Part shown: in pieces, positions 22,565 to 30,393 of the stretch
Position numbering within the stretch: the first letter of the stretch is position 1
Layout of the letters: each line of letters begins with the position of its first letter
NCBI GenBank assembly: GCA_027019265.1
Contig: JALUWX010000083.1
Coordinates: forward strand, 1-40,588
Length of the DNA: 40,588 nucleotides
Direction of reading: 5' to 3'
DNA from: Phycisphaerales bacterium
GTDB lineage: Bacteria > Planctomycetota > Phycisphaerae > Phycisphaerales > UBA1924
The notes under the pieces: model-generated
The model's database searches: none
The model's input: only the letters and a program-made list of their open reading frames with translations
Told to the model about the DNA's origin: nothing
Position numbers and translations under genes: made by a program

Positions 22565-23914
22565 ATGACCCAACCCCGACACATCCTGCTCTCCGCCCTC
22601 CTCGCGCTCTCCGGCGTCCTCGGCGCGTGCCGGAGCATCCAGCCCGCGTCCTTCGCGCCCGTCGAACGCGCCGACACGAGCGAAACGCGCCCGGAAACCA
22701 CGAGCGACGCCCTCCCCACAACCACCTCCTCCGATCGCTGGCCCGCGCGCTGGGGCAACAACCCCGACACCCGAGGGGTCATCGTCGAGATCGAGCACCC
22801 CCTCTCCGAACTCGGGGCGGCCCACCTCTCGCGCCACCACACCCTGCGCGTCTCCGATACCGAATACGACGACGCCGACGCGCTCGCGCGAGCCCTCGGG
22901 ATCGAATCCTCCTACAAGTTCCGCGCCGAAGGCCCGGGCTCCTTCCTCTTCACCCAGCGCGATCCCTCCCTCCCCCCGCGCGATGTCGAGGAACCCGAAC
23001 TCCTCTTCAAGTTCGTCAGCGCCATCGACAACACGGGCAAAAAACCCGGGACGGCCGACACCGAAGAGCACGTCTTCCTCGAACGCACCTGGTTCACCTA
23101 TCGCAACCCACTCAAAGACCGGGACCCTATCGCGACCCTCGTCATCCTCCCCGGGATGTTCGGGACCCCCGAGCCCATCGTCGATGCGACCGAGCGGTAC
23201 TTCCGCTCCAAGGGCTACGCCGTCCTCCGCATGCTCGCGCACCCCTCGCGTTTCACCCAACGCGCGAGCTACTTCGTCGGATCGGATTTCGCCGGGAACA
23301 AAGCCGACGAGGTCGCGCGGATGTACGACACACGCACCGCCGAGTGCGCCTACGCCGTCCACGAAGCCCTCGGGTACGTCCACCTCCACAACCCGGACAA
23401 CGCGACCAACCCCGTGCTCCTGATGGGGATGTCCGGGGGCGCGATGGTGCTCCCGACCGTCTACGCCTACGACCCCGCGCAGTTCAGCGCCTGCGTCCTC
23501 ATCGCCGGGGGGGGCAACTTCTTCGAGATCTCCGCGACCTCCAACTACGCCAAATGGATCGACGCCATCGAGTTCCTCACCGTCGATGAAGAAGCGATGG
23601 AAGTCACGGACCTCGATCCCGAGCTCATCGATCAGGTGTCGAGCGCGTACCTCGAATCCTCCAATCTCGATGCGCTCAAGACCGCGCCCGAGCTCCGGGG
23701 GGTCCCCGTCCTCATGCTCCATGCGTCGAGCGACAAAGCCGTCCCGGCCAAAACCGGGGACGCGCTCTACCGAGCGCTCGGAGAACCCGAGCGCTGGGTC
23801 TACCCGATGGGGCACGAGCTCATCTTCGCGACCCTCCCCATGCAGGTCCCCAAGATCGAGACCTGGGCGCGCGAGCACATGCTCGAATCCGACGACAACC
23901 CCGTCGATGACTGA
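22565..23914 (+). CDS. Lipoprotein of the alpha/beta hydrolase fold
   Basis: The 449-residue product has a lipoprotein signal ending LSGVLGAC, with the lipidated cysteine at residue 22, then a low-complexity linker to about 60. A catalytic alpha/beta hydrolase domain occupies about 190-440: oxyanion strand VILPGMFGTPEP, nucleophile elbow GMSGG (S290), acid D390 in HASSDKAVP, and histidine H417 in MGHELIF. This is a complete triad. It is expected to be a membrane-anchored esterase or lipase-like enzyme facing the periplasm; the substrate is unknown. The ATG at 22565 is chosen because it begins the lipoprotein signal. The 3' end faces sixA with only three bases between stop codons. Lgt, needed for its maturation, is encoded 2 kb away. 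Confidence 0.85.
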   Translation: MTQPRHILLSALLALSGVLGACRSIQPASFAPVERADTSETRPETTSDALPTTTSSDRWPARWGNNPDTRGVIVEIEHPLSELGAAHLSRHHTLRVSDTEYDDADALARALGIESSYKFRAEGPGSFLFTQRDPSLPPRDVEEPELLFKFVSAIDNTGKKPGTADTEEHVFLERTWFTYRNPLKDRDPIATLVILPGMFGTPEPIVDATERYFRSKGYAVLRMLAHPSRFTQRASYFVGSDFAGNKADEVARMYDTRTAECAYAVHEALGYVHLHNPDNATNPVLLMGMSGGAMVLPTVYAYDPAQFSACVLIAGGGNFFEISATSNYAKWIDAIEFLTVDEEAMEVTDLDPELIDQVSSAYLESSNLDALKTAPELRGVPVLMLHASSDKAVPAKTGDALYRALGEPERWVYPMGHELIFATLPMQVPKIETWAREHMLESDDNPVDD

Positions 23915-23917
23915 GCC

Positions 23918-24400
23918 TCAGTCCTCGAGCTCCTCCCGGAACATCTCGATCAACGTCCCCGACCCCACAGGATGATCCGGGTTGACGCGCACGATCGCGC
24001 ATTCCCCCGTGCGCAGCCCGTACTCGTACGGCGCGCTCACACCCCCGACCAGCACATCCACCACGCGCGACACGATCGGGTTGTGCCCGACGATCGCGAT
24101 CGACGCCGCCCCCGCGCTGTCCCGGATGAGATCGACCACATCCGACACCCCCCGATCCCCGCTCATCCGATCATCGATCTGCTCGAGCAGCCCCAGCGCC
24201 TCCCAGATCGGTCCCGCCGTCTCCCGCGCCCGTCTCCAAGGGGAGCTCAGCACCAGCGCCGGCGTAACCTCCGCCCCGGCCAGCATCGCCGCGAGCGCCC
24301 GCGCCTGACGATGACCCCGGGGCTTGAGCGCCCTGTCCCGATCCAGACCCGTGTCCGAGTCCTGGAACGCTTTCCCGTGACGGATCACATGCACGATCAT
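23918..24400 (-). CDS. sixA: SixA-type phosphohistidine phosphatase
   Basis: This 160-residue histidine phosphatase carries the RHGK motif (R7-H8-G9), ALKPRGHRQARAL (near 29-41), SSPWRRARET (near 53-62) and the second catalytic histidine in VGHNP. Small SixA proteins remove phosphate from phosphohistidine, for example in His-Asp phosphorelays or PTS proteins. The ATG at 24400 overlaps the crcB stop (ATGA). This and the family's short N-terminus settle the start; longer versions would extend across crcB. It is the last gene of the sulfotransferase-crcB-sixA unit. Confidence 0.88.
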   Translation of the reverse strand: MIVHVIRHGKAFQDSDTGLDRDRALKPRGHRQARALAAMLAGAEVTPALVLSSPWRRARETAGPIWEALGLLEQIDDRMSGDRGVSDVVDLIRDSAGAASIAIVGHNPIVSRVVDVLVGGVSAPYEYGLRTGECAIVRVNPDHPVGSGTLIEMFREELED

Positions 24401-24822
24401 GCGCCCCTCCCCGTCCCGAGCATCGCGCTTCCCATCAGATAGGCAATCCACACACACACCAGCCCGAGCACCACACTCCCCAGCGCGTACCCGATCGCAT
24501 GACCCGCGCGTCCCTCGCGCATCAGCTCGAACGTCTCGTACCCCAGCGAGGAGAACGTCGTGAACCCCCCGAGCACACCCACGACCATCAGCAGCATCCA
24601 CCCGTTCGTCGCGTCCCGTTCGTGGTGATGCGCCCAAGCCCACATGAGCCCGATCAGCGCACACCCGACAAGGTTCACCGTCAGCGTCGAGATCGGGACC
24701 ATCGACAGCCACGACTCGCGCATCGAACTCTCCTTCACCGACGACGCAACCAGCCGACCCACGCCGTAGCGCCCCATCGAGCCCAGCCCGCCCCCGAGAA
24801 ACACGATCAGCAGTTCACGCAT
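24397..24822 (-). CDS. crcB: Fluoride channel/exporter
   Basis: The 141-residue product is a four-helix CrcB/Fluc fluoride channel. Motifs are GGGLGSMGRYGVGRL (10-24), LTVNLVGC with the conserved asparagine N50, and GGFTTFSSL (85-93), which contains the conserved phenylalanine and threonine residues. It forms an antiparallel dimer that lowers cytoplasmic fluoride in known systems. A TTG six bases further upstream could also start the frame, but the ATG matches family length. The gene sits 27 bases after the sulfotransferase stop and overlaps sixA by four bases. No fluoride riboswitch is visible upstream. Confidence 0.93.
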   Translation of the reverse strand: MRELLIVFLGGGLGSMGRYGVGRLVASSVKESSMRESWLSMVPISTLTVNLVGCALIGLMWAWAHHHERDATNGWMLLMVVGVLGGFTTFSSLGYETFELMREGRAGHAIGYALGSVVLGLVCVWIAYLMGSAMLGTGRGA

Positions 24823-24849
24823 CCCCAACTCTATGCGCCATCGACAACC

Positions 24850-26508
24850 TCACGTCCCGGGCGCTCTGGGCCCCGTATACGACCCGTGCTTGTACCCCGT
24901 GACCGCGCCCAGCAGCGCGAACACGATCGACGACAACGCGATCACCCCCTCGATCGCGCCCTTCGTGTTGTGCTTCACCCACTCCTCATGCCCGTACGCC
25001 GCGCCGTAGTTCCAGTTGATCACCGTGATCGGGAACGACACCCCCAGATACACCCCGATCGTCAATGCCGCGCACAGCACCCCGAGCCCCCGTGATCCGA
25101 CAACCCCCACCCGCTGCGCCCCGAGCCCGATACACGCGCCCCCGACCCACACCAGCTGATCCAACCGCGGCTTCCACCCCGGGAGCGCCTGACGAAACAG
25201 CCACACGAGCCCCACCCACACGAGCGCGAACACCAGCGCGATCCCGATGGCGCTCAGCACCCCCAGCACCGTCCTTCGCTCGCGCACGATGGGGTCGATG
25301 GGAACCCTCGGTACCGGCTCCCCGCGCCCGTGCATCGTCCGGATCTCGTCGAGCTTCGCCCCCTCGTCAACAGTGGGGGACCCCATCGGCGCATCCCCGT
25401 GCTTCGTCCGCTCGTACGCGCCCAGCTCCCCCAGATACCGAACCATCGCCCGCTCGTGCGCATCCGTCATCGGATGACCGATCGCATCCAGCGCCGAACG
25501 CAGGACACCGACCGGATCCGCAACCAGATCCTCGTGCTCGACGACCGTGTGCGGGATCCCTTCCAGCCCCACCTTGGCAGCGCGTTCCAGTTCCAGATAC
25601 TCCTCCACAATCCGCGTCCGGAGTTCATCCACCCCGACCGGATCCCCGAGCACATGCGATTTCAGCGCATGGTGCAATCGCATATTCGAAGCCACCACCG
25701 CGCCGGGCTCACGCACCAGATGGATCACGCGCATCGACTCCCCGAACACGGTCTTCAACTCCCCCAGATGCGTCCCATGGCTCGGGGTTTTCAGCACGAG
25801 CACTCGATCGCGCTTCGCCCGTGTCACCTTCCACGCAAACCCCGCCACCGTCCTCCGGAACCGCGCCCGCTCGCGCTCGTCACACCCCTCGAGTGTGTTG
25901 AACCGCGACCAGTATCCCCACGACCCCGGGAACACCAACCGACCCGGGAGCGTCGAGCACACACCCCACGTCGCGAGCGCGAAGTCGTCCTCCCCAGCCC
26001 ACATCGGACCGAACCCCACCCCGTCCTGCGGGCGCGAACTCCCAACAAACGGCACAAGCAGCAGCCGCGCGATGAACCACGACACCACCCACCCCTGACC
26101 CATCAGCGCCTGCGCCCACCTCGGGGTCACCACACCAGGACCGCACGACATCAGGTTCTGCGCATGCGTCGTCCCCGATCGGTAGTACCCCGTGATCACG
26201 ATCACCCCGGGCGCATGCTCGAACCGCTCCCGCCCCCCCGGCCTCCCCCGTCTCAATGCCCACACCAACACCCGCTCCGGGGTCGAACACATCGTCCCCA
26301 CCAGCGACGTGAACAGCACCCCAACCAAGCGGATCCAATACCCCGGACGAACACCACCCGATCGACGGATCGTCCGGACCCACACATCCAGCGGCGCCAG
26401 CCCCATCAGGTGCGCCACAGGAAACGCGAACCCGCGCCGACCCCCATCCTCGTGCTGTCCCGCATCCGCACTCACGAACCGAGCATATCCGCCGAAGAAC
26501 TCCACCAT
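24850..26508 (-). CDS. Sulfotransferase with C-terminal membrane helices
   Basis: The 552-residue protein is a PAPS-dependent sulfotransferase (Sulfotransfer_3-like). The 5'-phosphosulfate loop is VITGYYRSGTTHAQNLM (104-120) and the 3'-phosphate-binding motif is IHLVREPGAVVASNM (262-276). The acceptor may be a glycan, lipid or protein. Unlike the three TPR-sulfotransferases 2.3 kb away, it has no TPR domain. It ends with about three or four membrane segments (about 415-545), and an N-terminal hydrophobic stretch lies near 58-70. It may be tethered to the cytoplasmic membrane. The gene heads an apparent operon with crcB and sixA and is divergent from the ALDH gene by 50 bases. Confidence 0.82.
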   Translation of the reverse strand: MVEFFGGYARFVSADAGQHEDGGRRGFAFPVAHLMGLAPLDVWVRTIRRSGGVRPGYWIRLVGVLFTSLVGTMCSTPERVLVWALRRGRPGGRERFEHAPGVIVITGYYRSGTTHAQNLMSCGPGVVTPRWAQALMGQGWVVSWFIARLLLVPFVGSSRPQDGVGFGPMWAGEDDFALATWGVCSTLPGRLVFPGSWGYWSRFNTLEGCDERERARFRRTVAGFAWKVTRAKRDRVLVLKTPSHGTHLGELKTVFGESMRVIHLVREPGAVVASNMRLHHALKSHVLGDPVGVDELRTRIVEEYLELERAAKVGLEGIPHTVVEHEDLVADPVGVLRSALDAIGHPMTDAHERAMVRYLGELGAYERTKHGDAPMGSPTVDEGAKLDEIRTMHGRGEPVPRVPIDPIVRERRTVLGVLSAIGIALVFALVWVGLVWLFRQALPGWKPRLDQLVWVGGACIGLGAQRVGVVGSRGLGVLCAALTIGVYLGVSFPITVINWNYGAAYGHEEWVKHNTKGAIEGVIALSSIVFALLGAVTGYKHGSYTGPRAPGT

Positions 26509-26546
26509 TCACCCCATCACGATCCCCATCGACCCAACCTCGTGCG

Positions 26547-26558
26547 TATCGTGCCCCG
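26547..26558 (+). promoter_or_regulatory. Leaderless-type -10 of the aldehyde dehydrogenase gene
   Basis: TATCGT (26547-26552) lies 6 bases before the ATG at 26559. No Shine-Dalgarno is present. No convincing -35 is visible in the 50-base divergent gap. Confidence 0.4.
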
Positions 26559-28118
26559 ATGACACAAGCACACACGATCCATCCGCTCCTCGAATCGCTC
26601 GACCTCGTCAACCACCCGCGCGTCGTCACCGACATCCGCGGCGACGAAACCCACGAATCCGACAACATGGTCGTGGTGCGAGCCCCGGCCACGAACCAGC
26701 CCATCGCCGCCGTCACCCTCGACAGCGCCGAGTCCTACGAGGACATCACCATACGCTCCGTGGAAGCCTTCAAGAAGTGGTGCACCGTCCCCGCCCCCGC
26801 GCGCGGAGACCTCGTCCGCCGGATCGGCAACGCCTACCGGGAAGTCCTCGAGGACCTCGGCTCCCTCGTCTCCCTTGAGATGGGCAAGATCAAGGCCGAA
26901 GGGATCGGGGAAGTCCAGGAAACCATCGACATCGCCGACTTCGCCGTCGGCCAGTCCCGCATGCTCTACGGCAAAACCATGCCCTCCGAGCGTCCCCTCC
27001 ACGCCATGAAGGAGCAGTGGCTCCCCCTCGGGCCCGTCGGGATCATCACCGCCTTCAACTTCCCCAACGCCGTCTGGGGATGGAACGCCATGCTCGCCGC
27101 CGTCTGCGGCGACTCCTGCGTCTGGAAGCCCTCCCTCCTCGCGCCCCTCACCGCGATCGCGACCAACACCATCGCCCAGCGCATCGCGGAAGAAGCCGGA
27201 CACCCCGACCTCTTCCAGCTCGTCATCGGCACCGACGACGTCGTCGGCGAAACCATGATCCACGACAAGCGCTACCCCCTCATCAGCGCCACCGGGTCGT
27301 GCCGCATGGGCCGCCACGTCGGCGCCGCTGTGGCCCAGCGCCTGGGCAAATGCCTCCTCGAACTCGGGGGCAACAACGCCGTCATCATCGAACCCGATGC
27401 CAACCTCGACCTCGCGCTCAAGTCCACGGTCTTCGGTTCCGTGGGCACCGCGGGTCAGCGCTGCACCACCTCGCGCCGACTCATCATCCACGAGTCCATC
27501 GCCGACGATTTCGTCGCCAAGCTCGTGAAGGCCTACGAAACCGTCCGGATCGGTGACCCCCTCGACGAAACCGTCCTCATGGGCCCCCTCCGCACCGAGG
27601 GTTCCGTCGAGCAGTACGAGAGCGCCGTCGCGCAAGCCAAAGCCCAAGGCGGCGAGCTCCTCACCGGCGGCGAGCGCCACAACCCCGGCGGCGACTGCGA
27701 GGGCGGCAACTTCGTCAAGCCCACCATCATCCGCGCCCCCAAGGACAACAACCTCCCCATCGCGCTCGAGGAAACCTTCGCCCCCATCCTCTACGTCTTC
27801 ACCTACACCAACCTCGAAGATGCCATCGATATGCAGAACAACGTCGACCAGGGCTTGTCCAGCGCCATCTTCACCGGCGCGAGCGCCAGCGCCGAACGCT
27901 TCCTCAGCCCCACCGGGGCGGGCTCCGACTGCGGCATCGCCAACGTCAACCTGGGCACCTCCGGCGCTGAGATCGGCGGCGCCTTCGGCGGCGAAAAAGA
28001 CACCGGCGGCGGCCGCGAATCCGGCTCCGACTCCTGGAAGTCCTACATGCGCCGTCAGACCTGCACCATCAACCACGGCTCCGAACTCACCCTCGCACAG
28101 GGGATCCGCTTTGAGTGA
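26559..28118 (+). CDS. ALDH7-type aldehyde dehydrogenase (piperideine-6-carboxylate dehydrogenase-like)
   Basis: The 519-residue NAD(P)-dependent enzyme has all aldehyde dehydrogenase catalytic residues: N167 (AFNFPN), K190 (VWKPS), E268 (LELGG) and C302 (GTAGQRCTT). The C-terminal block SGAEIGGAFGGEKDTGGGRE followed by SGSDSWKSYMRR is characteristic of family 7 (antiquitin, bacterial AmaB), which oxidises alpha-aminoadipate semialdehyde/L-piperideine-6-carboxylate in lysine breakdown. The substrate in this organism is inferred. It overlaps rpiA by 8 bases, so the two are probably one operon although their reactions are not in one obvious pathway. Start: ATG 26559, with TATCGT six bases upstream. 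Confidence 0.87.
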   Translation: MTQAHTIHPLLESLDLVNHPRVVTDIRGDETHESDNMVVVRAPATNQPIAAVTLDSAESYEDITIRSVEAFKKWCTVPAPARGDLVRRIGNAYREVLEDLGSLVSLEMGKIKAEGIGEVQETIDIADFAVGQSRMLYGKTMPSERPLHAMKEQWLPLGPVGIITAFNFPNAVWGWNAMLAAVCGDSCVWKPSLLAPLTAIATNTIAQRIAEEAGHPDLFQLVIGTDDVVGETMIHDKRYPLISATGSCRMGRHVGAAVAQRLGKCLLELGGNNAVIIEPDANLDLALKSTVFGSVGTAGQRCTTSRRLIIHESIADDFVAKLVKAYETVRIGDPLDETVLMGPLRTEGSVEQYESAVAQAKAQGGELLTGGERHNPGGDCEGGNFVKPTIIRAPKDNNLPIALEETFAPILYVFTYTNLEDAIDMQNNVDQGLSSAIFTGASASAERFLSPTGAGSDCGIANVNLGTSGAEIGGAFGGEKDTGGGRESGSDSWKSYMRRQTCTINHGSELTLAQGIRFE

Positions 28119-28827
28119 GCAACAGCAGCAAGTCGCGCGTGACGCCCTCGCAAACGCCGCCATCGAATCCATCACCTCCGGGATGAAGGTCGGGCTCGGC
28201 GCAGGACAGACCGCAGCGCGCGGGATCCACGCCCTCGCGCAGCGCGTCATCGACGAGAAGCTCGACATCGAGTGTGTCGCCGCCTCCGACCGCGCCGAGG
28301 ACCTCGCGCGATCCCTCGGGCTCAAGATCGTGGACTTCGCGATGATCGACGAGCTCGACGTTCTCATCGACGGCGCGGACGAGGTCGATCGCAACATGAT
28401 CATCCTCAAGGGCTCTCGAGGCGCGATGACCCGCGAACGCATCCTCTGCTGGGCCGCAAAGCAGACCGTCTTCATGGTCAGCGAGGACAAAGTCTCCGAT
28501 CCCCAGGTCGGCGCGAAGTTCCCCCTCCCCATCGCCGTCATGGCCTACGGGCTCGCCACCACCCGCAAAGCCCTCCGCCACATCGGGGTCTCCGGGGTCC
28601 TCCGTCAGGACCTCGACGGCCGACTCTTCCTCACGGACAACGGGAACCTCGTCCTCGACGCGTCCATCGCCGAAGGCGACGACCTCGAAGAACTCGCCTC
28701 CGAGCTCAACGACATCCCCGGCGTCATCGACCACGGGCTCTTCCTCGACGAAGCGGACGTGATCCTCATCGACAAGAACGACGGCACCATCGAGCGTCTC
28801 GAGCGTCCCGAACCCGCCGACGACTGA
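28111..28827 (+). CDS. rpiA: Ribose-5-phosphate isomerase A
   Basis: The 238-residue enzyme interconverts ribose 5-phosphate and ribulose 5-phosphate in the pentose phosphate pathway. Motifs are GMKVGLGAGQTAARGI (phosphate loop; most relatives have GTGST), DVLIDGADEVD (the catalytic aspartate region) and ILKGSRGAMTRERIL (usually KGGGGALxREK). These variants are conservative, so activity is expected. The only start that fits the family's N-terminus is TTG at 28111, inside the last codons of the ALDH gene, with CAGGGG eight bases upstream. Its TGA is immediately followed by the TCA stop of the convergent TPR-sulfotransferase gene, with no space for a terminator. Confidence 0.85.
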   Translation: MSEQQQQVARDALANAAIESITSGMKVGLGAGQTAARGIHALAQRVIDEKLDIECVAASDRAEDLARSLGLKIVDFAMIDELDVLIDGADEVDRNMIILKGSRGAMTRERILCWAAKQTVFMVSEDKVSDPQVGAKFPLPIAVMAYGLATTRKALRHIGVSGVLRQDLDGRLFLTDNGNLVLDASIAEGDDLEELASELNDIPGVIDHGLFLDEADVILIDKNDGTIERLERPEPADD

Positions 28828-30393
28828 TCAACCGAACCCGAATCGTTCGACCTGATCCTCGAGCTCGCGCACATGCGCGTCGCCCATGAACTCGATGTAG
28901 CGCTCCCAACGCGCCATCGAGCTCGTGTACACCCCGCGCCGAGCCTGGTGGGGCATCAGCGTGGGCACCAACCGCTCCCGATCCGAGAACGATAAACACC
29001 CGTCGTCCCACGAGAGCCCGCACCGCTCGATCAGCGCCCGGGTCTCGGGTTCCGGGTCCGACACCAGCGCCCCGTAGTCCACGCTCGACACATGCAACCA
29101 CGGCGCGTGCTCGGGGATCACCCGGAGCCAGTGCTCGTGCATCTCCAGCTTCGCGCGCTGGATCCCCAGAATCGCGCCCAGATCCGCGGCCCACTCGTGC
29201 CCCATCGTGAAGTTCCGGAAGTAGCACGAGATCGCCACATCCCTCGGATCGCGCCTCGTGATCAGCACCCGCGCCCCCGGCGCACACGCCGCGAGCAATC
29301 CGACATGCTCGTCGTTCCCGGGCTGCTTGTCCACGACCACCCGCGCCTCCCCCGCGCGAGCCGTAAGCTCCTTCCAGATCGCGCCCCCGATCTTCGACCA
29401 CTTCCCTTTCTGGGTCCGATCCAGGATCTGCGCCATGTGCTCGGGGACGAACCACAGGTCCTTCCGCGCGTGCTCCAGCGCGTTCGCTTCCCCAGCAGAC
29501 TCCGCCTCCGGGTGCGCCGCGATGATCTGCTCCACCAGCGTCGTCCCCGATCGGGGCATCCCGCACACGAACACCATCCCCTCCCGAGACTCCGGGCCCT
29601 TGTCATCCGGCGCAAGCCCCGCGAGCGCATCCCCATCGATCGCGTCCATCGTCGCGCGGATCCGACCCGCGAACACCCCGAGCAGATTCCCAAGCGAAGG
29701 CGCCCCCATCCCCATCGCGAGCTTCCGGACCCGTTCCGATTCCCCGTTCGCGCTCGTTGCCGCGTCCCACGCGTCCCGATCATCCCCGCGTTTGTCGTAC
29801 AGATCCGCGAGATGGAACCCAAGCTCCGCGCGGACCCTCGGATCCGTCAGCGAACCCCCGAGCCGCTTCACGAGCCGATCGATCGCTTCGTCCACCCGAT
29901 CCACCCGTGGAGCGATCCCGGCGAGCGCGTTGTCGAGCCGATCCGAATCGAGCCCGCGCGCCCACGCCTCGTCGAGCACCGACACCGCGCCGGAATGATC
30001 CCCTTTGTACACCAGCACCGTCGCGAGCGTCGCGATCATGTCCGCGCGGTCCGGGTTCGCCGCCGCTCCACGCTGCGCGATCGACAGCGCCTCCCCCAGC
30101 ATCCCGTTGTACGCATACACCTGCGCCGCCGATTGGCACACGTCCGGATCGTCCAGTTCTTCATCGGGCGCACGCTCGATGAGCGCCCGCGCCTCCACGA
30201 GCATGTTCTCGCTCATCATCCGCGACGCGCACACCACCCGTGCCCGACGGGCTTTCGGGTCCTTCGGGTGCTTCGCGATGAAGGACAGGTACTTCTTGAT
30301 CGCGCCCGGCGCATCCCCGCTCTTCTCCAGCGCCCGCGCCTCGCGTAGGAGCGCGTCCGGACCGGCGCCCGAGCTCTTCCCCCGAGCGCTCAT
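28828..30393 (-). CDS. TPR-sulfotransferase, tandem paralogue 3
   Basis: The 521-residue product has an N-terminal TPR solenoid (about 10-215, several degenerate 34-residue repeats such as GEALSIAQRGAAANPDRADM). A C-terminal sulfotransferase domain follows, with 5'-PSB loop VCGMPRSGTTLVEQI (276-290) and 3'-PB motif ITRRDPRDVAISCYFRNF (378-395). The layout recalls tyrosylprotein sulfotransferase-like bacterial enzymes, with TPRs often holding protein substrates. There is no signal peptide or membrane helix, so the protein is probably cytoplasmic. The ATG at 30393 overlaps the stop of paralogue 2 (ATGA). The last residues end at a stop codon that abuts rpiA's. Substrate and regulation are unknown. 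Confidence 0.85.
   Translation of the reverse strand: MSARGKSSGAGPDALLREARALEKSGDAPGAIKKYLSFIAKHPKDPKARRARVVCASRMMSENMLVEARALIERAPDEELDDPDVCQSAAQVYAYNGMLGEALSIAQRGAAANPDRADMIATLATVLVYKGDHSGAVSVLDEAWARGLDSDRLDNALAGIAPRVDRVDEAIDRLVKRLGGSLTDPRVRAELGFHLADLYDKRGDDRDAWDAATSANGESERVRKLAMGMGAPSLGNLLGVFAGRIRATMDAIDGDALAGLAPDDKGPESREGMVFVCGMPRSGTTLVEQIIAAHPEAESAGEANALEHARKDLWFVPEHMAQILDRTQKGKWSKIGGAIWKELTARAGEARVVVDKQPGNDEHVGLLAACAPGARVLITRRDPRDVAISCYFRNFTMGHEWAADLGAILGIQRAKLEMHEHWLRVIPEHAPWLHVSSVDYGALVSDPEPETRALIERCGLSWDDGCLSFSDRERLVPTLMPHQARRGVYTSSMARWERYIEFMGDAHVRELEDQVERFGFG

Noticed and set aside
24823-24849. Fluoride riboswitch before crcB
   Set aside because: Only 27 bases separate crcB from the preceding stop codon, too short for the aptamer, and no matching pseudoknot sequence is visible before the operon's first gene.
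26517-28541. 674-codon open frame on the minus strand
   Set aside because: It is antisense to the ALDH and rpiA genes, both with complete catalytic motifs. The product is Gly/Glu/Asp-rich with no domain.
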